Shown: one piece after another, positions 56,238-64,000 of the stretch
Layout of the letters: every line of letters starts with the position of its first letter
Numbering within the stretch: the first letter of the stretch is position 1
DNA from: Fusarium oxysporum f. sp. lycopersici 4287
Lineage: Eukaryota; Ascomycota; Sordariomycetes; Hypocreales; Nectriaceae
Length of the DNA stretch: 64,000 nucleotides
Assembly: GCF_000149955.1 (NCBI RefSeq)
Contig: NC_031000.1
Coordinates: forward strand, 1,895,178 to 1,959,177
Direction of reading: 5' to 3'
Made by a program: the position numbers and the translations under genes
Notes under the pieces: model-generated
The model's input: only the letters and a program-made list of their open reading frames with translations
Databases searched by the model: none
Told to the model about the DNA's origin: nothing

Positions 56238-56845
56238 TCAAATGTTGATCACAACCTTCCCCAAGTTATGTTTCTTCCATTGATACTGATAAGTGTCCTT
56301 GTTGTCATCAAAAGAAAAGACCTTAGAGTCAACAACGGGGTAGATCTTGGCCAAGTCAATTGCTCGATTCATTTCCACAAATTATTGCTTAGATCAAACA
56401 AAAACACCTCGCACTATGCAGATATAGTTCAGGGCATCCATCAAAGGTGGTTGCTTGTCGCTATCAGCAGAAGTCAAGAATCCAATAATAGTGATAAGAC
56501 CCTTAAGCTTGATAGCCTTGAATAATTGGGCGATGCCAGCGGTACTGCCGATGTCGAGAATATGATCGAATCCAAGGCCTCCACGAGTCAGGGCATGAGC
56601 CAACTCGCCCTAACTAGAATCCTTTCGGTAGTTAATAATATAACTAGCACCAAGCTCCTTGAGAGTTTCAGCCTTCTCATTCGATGGCATAGTGGAAACA
56701 ACAGTGGCAACTGCGGCAGCAGCAAATTGAATTGCAGCCAAGCCGGCGCCACCTGTTCCCTGGGTCAAAACCCAATCACCAGCCTTGATTGCCTTAGAAT
56801 GGATAATAACTAGGATCAAGAAAACCACCCTTAGGGTCCCGAGTC
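56238..56845 (-). pseudogene. MDR/zinc-type alcohol dehydrogenase-like oxidoreductase, 5'-truncated
   Basis: Minus-strand fragments in one order: AIKAGDWVLTQGTGGAGLAA (the Rossmann glycine pattern), ASYIINYRKDSS, a stop, HALTRGGLGFDHILDIGS, LFKAIKLKGLITIIGFL, ALNYICIVRGVFV, another stop, EMNRAIDLAKIYPVVDSK, FSFDD and a normal C-terminus GKVVINI with the stop at 56238-56240. These are the NAD(P)-binding half of medium-chain dehydrogenases close to fungal zinc-type ADH-like enzymes. The N-terminal catalytic half is absent upstream of 56845. Stops are TAG/TAA/TGA-type point changes. Confidence 0.8.
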
Positions 56846-57837
56846 AGACCTAATGTAGCACTGTACATAGCTTCATTTTGCAACCAGGTTGAAAATAGGG
56901 GGTATATCACATCGTATAATCCTCGGCCTATGTGACCCTCAGGGTAATTGAAGGGTCGTTAGGAGAATCTCGTCATAGTAGGTAAATACGAACCTATCAA
57001 ACGATAAAAACTAGTTCATCATTTAGGAAAAAATCAAGAGCTTCAATGTAGTTAAAATCCCTTATTGAATGTGATACCCGAGACGGTGTGCTGCTTTGAC
57101 CTACAGCCCTTTTGAGTAGTATCTAGTAGGGTTAGAGATGACATCGCTCTGCGAATTCAACTGCTTGGCATGTGCTTCTGTTTTGCGCTAAGTTTTGCAA
57201 GAAACATGGGGGCAAACAGATGACGCTAGGGCAAGGATGGTACTTGAAGATTGTCACGCTGTTGGTGGTGGGGGCTGTGAAGTTGGCGGTGTGGAGGGTG
57301 CAGCTTCATTGGTTTGAAAGGGCCGCCAATGTATGAGTCGTTTGCGCCCGCAAAGAGGGTCGTCGTGGTGGGCTTGGTTCTTGTCGCCGTGTGGGAGGTC
57401 TGGTCTCGGCCGGGTGAAGCCGAAACGGTAAAATTCGCGGATCGCCAGTGGTTCCGACGAAGGCGCCCCCTCTACACCGATCTGCATGTCTAATTGGCCC
57501 CCCCTTGCGGCTACCCCGTGGGGAACTAATTTGAAGGCGGACGTAGTACAGCACCATTGACATCAATACACTGTATTAGTGACGTCTTGCACTAATCTGA
57601 ACCTGGCGAATATGCGAGGATACCTTATTAGGGGGGCTGCAAGTCGCCCAAGGCCACTTGACTAGCAAAAGTCGGATTGATTTGCAAAAGAAATCAAGGT
57701 TCCTCAGTTTAGGCAAAGGTCTTACGAGAGTGTATATACCCTTGTTTCAGTAAATAACTACACCTACTATGATAAAGGATATTATAACCCTGCTTGCAAC
57801 TCCGCTTCATCGCCAAATTAATGAGATGATTACAATT
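56846..57837. other. Intergenic; GC-rich island without a supported gene
   Basis: 57250-57540 is GC-rich and open in several frames on both strands, but the translations are proline/arginine-rich and look random. No motif is recognised. Confidence 0.45.
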
Positions 57838-59226
57838 TGAGTTCAAAAGTATCGGAACGCCCTACCTCCAACCACCTCATTCCATTTGCATGCGATAATT
57901 TTACTTCTAATGAAATCAATCAATTTACAATAAATCAATATATATGATATATTAAATGAAAGCCCTGCTTTCTCTCTCTAATATTAGGTATACTATCTCT
58001 ATACATAAATACGGGCTTTAAGTCTACAGGGCAGAGACTAAATAAGGTTATTAATCTCTTCCGTTGTAATCTCCGCCCACGCCAACCTTATATATCTAAC
58101 CAATTCTTGGATATTAGATTCATTCTTCTTTAGGTTTTCTAAGTAAGGGTAATACTTCCATATTTTAGACTTAAAAGCTTCCTAATATGCTTAATAGAGT
58201 TAAGATCCGGCGAATATGCAGGCCAGTTAATCTACTTAATTAATTGCTTTAATAACCAATTAGTCGTTAACTGCGGAGTATGAATTCTTGCGTTATCCTG
58301 CTGGAATTATTGCGTGCCGTTGTATATAGGAAGTAGCCCTTTTATTAAAGCTAGTTAATAACTTTGTAATATATATCCTCTTCTTCTGGCCGCGTTATCG
58401 CGGATTATAATTGTATTGTCGGATTATCCACCTCCCTAGATTGCTCCCTAAAGTATAGTTGATATTTTAGACTTCTCCTAAACTGTGAGATTAATAAATA
58501 GTTTTATAAACTTCTCGTAAGTCTTACAGAATAGTCAGTCTTGTTTATAGTTAGGTTAAGACTAAATTATAGACTTATCAGAGAAAATTATCTAAAGTCG
58601 TTATTAGTTTAGTGAAACCTTCCTGAGCTTAAGTGGTACTTCATCTTTGATTGTCTCTATCTCTATCAATTCATTAATATTGTCCTTCCAGCCTTGATAC
58701 TATGAAAGCCGCTGTCGTGCTATTTCTATTGATAATGGTATTAGCTGGATTACTATTTATTTGTGACCATAGTGAAGGCAGATAACTCAAAATAGTATAG
58801 ATCGTGAGAACTTGCTACCCAGCGTATCAACAATCACCTTATATGTGATACGGCAGTCCTATTTGAGTGAGAGTAATATATACCGGATCTCCTAAATTGT
58901 GAGTTTCCGGGGATGTCCGGGTCTTGGACAATTGTCCAGTTTCTCATTGTCCAGCGTTAAACTATCCTTGCGACAGATGGTGGTGATCACTTCGCGTCGC
59001 GCGCGATATCACGGTATGACCTTCCTGTCTCTACGTTGCGAACGATGAGAGCTTTGGCCACTGGACTTAGCTCCTGTTTAGGGGGGCGATTGGCGCACAC
59101 TTACGCTAGGATTCCTCGACTTGGACTTTCCATTTGTTATAGTTGTAGATAGTTGAAGATGTAGAGTCTGTCGCGTGGCGAGGTGGTGGATTACGTTGCG
59201 GTGTGTTCTGATACTTTTGGACACTT
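57838..59226 (-). mobile_element. Tc1-type DNA transposon relic
   Basis: The ends (about 57840 and 59224) share an inverted (C/T)CAAAAGTATC(A/G)GAAC motif and a nearby CCACCTC. Between them, on the minus strand, many stops interrupt a Tc1 transposase. The clear part is FQQDNARIHTPQLTTNWLLK and then DWPAYSPDLNSIKHI, the second catalytic Asp and the final acidic region of the DDE domain. An HTH-like DCRITYKVIVDTLG lies near 58860. Extreme TA enrichment suggests RIP. Exact borders and the TA duplication are uncertain. Confidence 0.82.
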
Positions 59227-59734
59227 ATTTTAGCTTAAACACTATCATGTAACTCGCCCACAACTGTTGCAATTCTACACCAATCTGCGATAAAACTAAA
59301 TTAATAGAGAGAAATCTTCAGAAGAAACTGTTATTCGAAAATAGATCAATCTAGTGACTGGAAAGCCCGACCTTTTACTCTTTACCGCACCATCAAGAAA
59401 GCTGCAGACAAGCTAAGGGTATTATATTTTAATCAAGACTTTATGGCTAAGATAGTCCCATCTGCTAGTGGCTGGGATGTGGATACTATGTAAGGAACTA
59501 TGCAATCTCTTGATGTCTTACATAACCTAACCCCATTGTATAATCTCTTAATAAAGGGCGAAGTTAAAACATAGGAAACAAGAAAATATCACTTTCATCT
59601 TATAATGAGAAGACGCATCGAGGGAAAAATTCACGACTGGTTATTGACCACGTTATCCTTATTCTCGAGCGAATGCCACGCCTCTTGTTGGCTCGAATAT
59701 TTGTAGAAAGACCTATTGCCTTCTGGCCGCCGTG
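59227..59734. other. Intergenic, no gene
   Basis: 3' region of the membrane-protein gene and AT-rich DNA. Nothing recognised. Confidence 0.5.
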
Positions 59735-61129
59735 CTAGTTGTCCCTCAGCGGTCTGGTATCATCGTCCTCCTTGCTTGCAAATCCGTTCTCACGGAAGCT
59801 AGCGACACTACCTGTGCCATGGCTGCTTGACGTCTGCTCGGCATCAATGCAAATTTCTCGTGTAGTGTGAATAGCTGTCCCCACTTGCAAATCTGAACAC
59901 GAATATCGGCTAGCAAACTTGTCTGCGTCGCTCATCGTCTCTTGATTACGATTGGCAGCAGTCGCCCCATTTGGCATTTCCCGCAGTTCAATAGAAACTG
60001 CATCTGATACGTCGTCAATCTCCTCCACCAACGTCCTTTGATTCCTGCTGACAGAAGCGAAGCTTTTGTTTGGGAGTCCAGTACATCCTTCCTCGGCATG
60101 GCTGAAAGCACCCTCGGAGATGACGCCACAGTCGCGTTTCCTAGCGACCTTGCTTATTAGATCAGCCATGGACATCTCGATTTTGAGCTTGACAATATAG
60201 GCAAAGGGATGGAACTGCATGTAACTAAAGCTGCTGTTAGCGTTGTTGTCCACACTCTATTATATACTTGACTTACACGAATGTGTTGTTTAAACTCATC
60301 ATGGAAATAATGAGAACGTCCATGCTAAGAGAGAATCCAACGATACATATGTTGAATTTTACTAGACTTCTATACTTTGTCAGGCCATGCATTACTAAGT
60401 TGCGTTGAACGATTCTGATGAAATAAAAGTTCAGTGCTCCGTCGACAATCAGATAGATCGCCTTCTCAACACGGTCCCACCACTCGTTGATCCAGATATA
60501 TCTCTCTGAAATTTGTAGACGAGCGGGAATCCAAATGTTGTAAACCGAAATATTTACAGCGGTAATTAAAACTGCAACACCGACTTTGAGACGGTAGGCG
60601 TGTTTTTTATCCGTAAGAAGGATGGAACAACGGTTAATAATAATTTGGAGGAGGAATTGGACCTGGTCAGATTAGCATTGATAATCAATTTCACGAGGAT
60701 AACCGAAGCATACTTGAAGGGCCCATGTGGTAACTGCTAAGATTAGCATCTGTTACAAAAAGGGCTCCAAAAAGGCGGACATACGAATAGTAAAATAAAA
60801 TGCAAAACTAGAGACATTGGAATGTTAGCACTTCGAAATCCGTAAATGGGAGTTGAGCCCAACCTGGGGGGTATATAGCCTTTCAAGTGTAACCAACAGA
60901 TAATACTGAAGATGAGGCAGACAAGAATCTCCAGCCATATCATCCACACATAAGCGTTGCGGAAAATGCTAAGGCGATGCCTCTTGTAAATATGCTTTGT
61001 TTGCTTCATAGCAGTCCAGGTTGTGAGCCAGCCGAAGCCAATTGTGAAGCCCCAGGCAAGTGAGGCGACAACTATATCGTCTTCAGTGACTTCTTGAAGC
61101 ACATAGTGGGGAGAGAGGAGGGTAATCAT
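59735..61129 (-). CDS. Multi-pass integral membrane protein (395 aa, five exons with two 23-nt microexons)
   Basis: Exons on the minus strand are 61129-60864, 60807-60785, 60736-60714, 60662-60277 and 60224-59735. They sum to 1188 nt, exactly 396 codons, and every junction is GT...AG. The splice across the two 23-nt exons rebuilds a continuous membrane helix (PPSFAFYFTI, then PVTTWALQVQFLLQ). About seven hydrophobic segments are visible, with the first from VVASLAWGFTIGFGWL, then VWMIWLEILVCLIFSIICWL, and others up to LSMDVLIISMMS. A conserved-looking tail begins YMQFHPFAYIVKLKIEMSMA, then a hydrophilic, Ser/Asp-rich cytoplasmic tail of about 130 residues. The topology recalls fungal GPCR-like membrane proteins, but no ligand or family name is certain. 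The gene is intact. Confidence 0.82.
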
Positions 61130-61824
61130 GATGGATCAGGTAGGAAGACAGCAGTAACAGGAATGGATCACAACTCTGGCAAACGTTCGATTGCAAGGCA
61201 CCAACAACCTGTATATTATAGCAATGGAGCCCTGCGTATTCACATGCGCAACTTCAGGCTACTGCACAGTGTGGTGTTCCTAGGAGCTGGTAGGCTCGCA
61301 ACTTACTTTACAAAGAGCGCCATAGCCGTCGTTACGACACCTCTTTGCAAGTTATCCATAAGGCCTGGAGATGGCCAAAGCTTATTGACCTACATCATTC
61401 TCGCTGGTCTGCTGCCTGAGTCATACCAGTCCTCTCTCATTCAGTTTAGAGATGCCCTATCATGCTCCTTCGGTATATTCCGTCAGCTCCCCCTAGCCGC
61501 GCAGATGACAGGGTTCGCAGGAGATGAAGTCGGCGCCACTAATGAGGGGAATTGCGGAGAATGTTGCATCGTAGAGGCATGTGTTCTCGCAATTGTGGAG
61601 GATGGGCAAATCGGCTCAGAATAGCATGCTTTCAAGACCCAAGGTCAACATTCTGGAGTAAGTTCAGCCGTCACATCGGTAGACAGGGGTTAGATTTCCT
61701 ATTGATTAACCGCAGGGCTCTTGGTCGGTGCTAGTCTATCCCATATTCATAAGCTTTACACACAGACACCAAAAACCTAATCCTGTGATTAGTGGCGCAG
61801 TACATGTCCTAACTGGTCTAGTTA
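61130..61824. other. Intergenic, no supported gene
   Basis: A plus-strand frame at 61094-61624 (176 codons) overlaps the start of the membrane-protein gene. Its composition is average and no family is recognised, so it is not called. Confidence 0.4.
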
Positions 61825-64000
61825 TCTCTTTGAGCGGCACAAGACTGCAAAAGAGGTCACTTTCCCCACCTTTCTTAGGTAATCACAGCAGTACAAGCGG
61901 GGTACGGGATGTTCCTCAAGGGACGCATTTTTGCCAAAACATCATACAAATCAATAAAAATCTGTCTCAAGTAAAACTATGAGCTCTTCTTCAATTCCCG
62001 ATCAATTACAAGATAGCCTAGATGATCACAGCTTTCACACTCACTCACAGCGGGGCCCCGGTGAACCCCACCGGGGTGCCTAATTTTCCGCCCGAAGAAG
62101 GCAGAGGAAATCATTTTACGCCTTTCAACATAGAATATCGTGATTTTCAGGTCAAATCTCTACCCAAGGAACCACTCGAATTATTCCAGATCTTCATACC
62201 TATTTCCCATGTACAGTTATGGATTAAATACACTAACGACTGGATCACTTATCTCATCGAAAATGCCATTATTGACAACTGAAATAGCCCCCTTTCCAAA
62301 CACTCCCGTATCCTTCAGTGGGACGGCCTCTCCACCGCAACAGCATATGCATGGATCGGGATCATGACTTACCTAGGAATTCATAGGAAAAACTCGATCA
62401 AAGACCATTGGAAGTCCTCTAGGCTTGGAGATCAGCGCACTCCTCAATCCAATAATAAAAGTTTATGCCGTTACGGAAGTTCGAGCTGATTACACGGTAT
62501 TTCCGCACTTTTGACTACACATAGCTCGATGTGCGTGATGAGGGCGATCTTCCAAAGACCTTCAAAGCGGCTGAACCATGGTTTGATCACATACAGAAGG
62601 CGTCTGCCGAGCTCTTTATTCCAGGGACTAGCCTAACTATAGATGAGTATATGGTCCCTTTCAAAGGCAGATTCAAAGAGACAACAGTCATCAAGAATAA
62701 ACCTGCGCCCGTAGGGTTCAAAGTCTGGGTTATTGCGCAACACGGCTTCTTTCTGCGGTGGCTTTGGCACGTAAAGGCATCACCATACAAAGCTATTACC
62801 GTCGAGCTACCTTTGCCGAAGACGCAGGGCAAGAAGGTAAAGCTACAGACCACAGTAGCTCTTAGCAATACACAGAGCGTCGTTATCTACCTATGCAATT
62901 TGCTGCCAAAGCAGACATATCACGTCTTTACAGATAACCTCTTCCGTGCCCTTCGAGAAGCCGGCTGTGGAGCTACAGGCACGGCACGACCTAACTGCGG
63001 CATCACGCCTGAGTTAAAGCATGCCAAAGAGAGGAATAAAGCCGGCAAAGGCTCCCTCCTGCAGTATAACGAGGTCCTCGCGATCCCTACAAAGGGTAAC
63101 AAGGTACAGATTTTATACGGTCTTTATATATAATTTCCCCTACTAATCTGTCTCTTCGAGGTCATGCAAATCGGCTGGAAAGATAGCAGTATCGTGCATT
63201 TCCTTTCAACTGTGCAGACTGGGGCTGAAGGCGGCCGTATATCTAAAAATAGGAAATTCCCTCCCAAAAAAAAAGGCACGAAGTCAGAGTCACAGCGCCT
63301 CCAACAGGTCTTTGGTGGTGATACCTTCAAAGTCATACCTATTCCTTCCGTTGCCGCTGAGTATAACGATGAAATGAATCACGTTGACCGCGGTGATCAG
63401 TTGAGATCATATACAACGTATGAGTATCGATTTCGCCGTGGTCCTTGGCAAGCGCTGCTTTGGGGATTCCTCCTTGATGTTGTACTTGTGAATCGCTTCA
63501 TTCTACAGCTAAAATCACCACATCCCCATTGGAAGCCCTATACGACTCTAAAAGACTGGAAGGAATGCATCTACAACGCCATTTTCAACCGATATGCCGG
63601 GGAAAGTCAGGCAAGGAAGAGGAACCGTACAGGAATGGAAGAAGACATCGAAGATGATGAAGCACGGCAAAAACACCTGCAAAGAGATATCAACCATGTC
63701 TTTAGGGNNNNNNNNNNNNNNNNNNNNNNNNNNNNNNNNNNNNNNNNNNNNNNNNNNNNNNNNNNNNNNNNNNNNNNNNNNNNNNNNNNNNNNNNNNNNN
63801 NNNNNNNTGCCTAGCTTGCAAGGGCTTCAGGCAGGGGCAGCCTCGACCCTTTAAAAAAGGAAGGCAAAAGGAAGCTATTTACAGCCGATATCAGGAAATG
63901 CATCAATTACGCGAACCCGATACGACTGTAAAGTATGCAAAGTGGCAATTTGTAACAATGAGATCTGCCAGTACTTCTACTACACGCAAATTTAGGTGTG
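61825..64000 (+). mobile_element. PiggyBac-type transposon, less decayed copy, running off the window
   Basis: Collinear with the copy at 18481. An N-terminal part (62022-62282: EPLELFQIFIPISHVQLWIK) ends at a TGA where TGG is expected (NSPLSKHSRI follows). The core frame 62531-63103 has TIDEYMVPFKGR and HVFTDNLF, with the first two catalytic Asp. A 57-bp intron (63104-63160, branch CTACTAATC) leads to 63161 onward with YNDEMNHVDRGDQLRSY, the third Asp, and FRRGPWQALLWGFLLDVVLV. After the gap, CLACKGFRQGQPR is the start of the C-terminal Cys-rich zinc domain. At least two point stops are present (62280 and about 62523), so the copy is probably inactive. Confidence 0.85.
63708..63807. other. 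Assembly gap (100 N)
   Basis: Exactly 100 N inside the piggyBac copy, between the catalytic domain and the C-terminal Cys-rich domain. Repeats such as this one commonly break assemblies. Confidence 0.99.

Noticed and set aside
57254..57566. Proline/arginine-rich frames in a GC-rich island
   Set aside because: Both overlapping minus-strand frames are open only because of GC content; no motif, start context or splice structure supports either.
61094..61624. Plus-strand 176-codon frame overlapping the start of the membrane-protein gene
   Set aside because: Average composition, no family, and it overlaps the intact five-exon gene on the other strand.
1..64000. CRISPR arrays, bacterial operons, riboswitches, rRNA and tRNA genes
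   Set aside because: No regularly spaced repeat arrays or conserved RNA signatures were seen, and intron-bearing eukaryotic genes rule out a bacterial source.

Overview
The window looks like an accessory, repeat-rich stretch of a filamentous ascomycete genome (Pezizomycotina, most likely a Sordariomycete; this is inference). The signs are short introns of about 48-75 bp with GT...AG ends and CTAA/CTGA-type branch sites, Zn2Cys6, 2EXR and HET families, Tad1-clade LINEs, fungal pogo and piggyBac elements, and AT-rich decayed blocks whose stop codons often read as C-to-T or G-to-A changes, as repeat-induced point mutation (RIP) would leave. Two 100-N gaps lie at 10128-10227 and 63708-63807.

Layout. 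1-1.5 kb: 3' half of a degenerate Tad1-type LINE. 1.7-12 kb: small host-type genes: a 107-aa spliced gene, a 2EXR protein, a Myb/SANT-like protein, a compact four-exon Zn2Cys6 protein, a secreted double-psi barrel protein, a thaumatin-like protein that runs into the first gap, and an unknown two-exon gene. A pogo-type MITE and AT-rich DNA lie among them. 13.4-22.2 kb: a solo LTR, two pogo elements (one nested in a piggyBac copy) and an intact four-exon extended SDR gene. 22.3-28.7 kb: a segment bounded by about 80-bp inverted repeats that holds a decayed OTT_1508-type deaminase and a decayed gene joining an OrsD zinc-finger region to a region resembling tyrosine recombinases. 29.5-41 kb: a frameshifted beta-carbonic anhydrase, a transcription-factor-like gene with no recognised DNA-binding domain, two more OrsD pieces, a 1-kb TIR element, and a HET gene fused in frame to a pogo transposase. 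42-44 kb: two convergent small secreted cysteine-rich proteins. 45.5-48 kb: decayed sugar transporter and GH27 alpha-galactosidase. 48-53 kb: a LINE ending exactly at a pogo insertion. 53.7-57 kb: dead FMN-dependent hydroxyacid dehydrogenase, a LINE tail and a dead MDR oxidoreductase. 57.8-59.2 kb: a Tc1 relic. 59.7-61.1 kb: a five-exon multi-pass membrane protein with two 23-nt microexons. 61.8 kb to the end: a second piggyBac copy.

Little here works as a conventional pathway. The genes that look functional are the SDR, the Zn2Cys6 protein, the secreted proteins, the membrane protein, the transcription-factor-like gene and the HET portion. Most other sequence is mobile DNA or its debris. The three strongest leads are the inverted-repeat-bounded deaminase plus OrsD/recombinase-like unit, the HET-transposase chimera, and the co-varying double-box TIRs of three pogo families.
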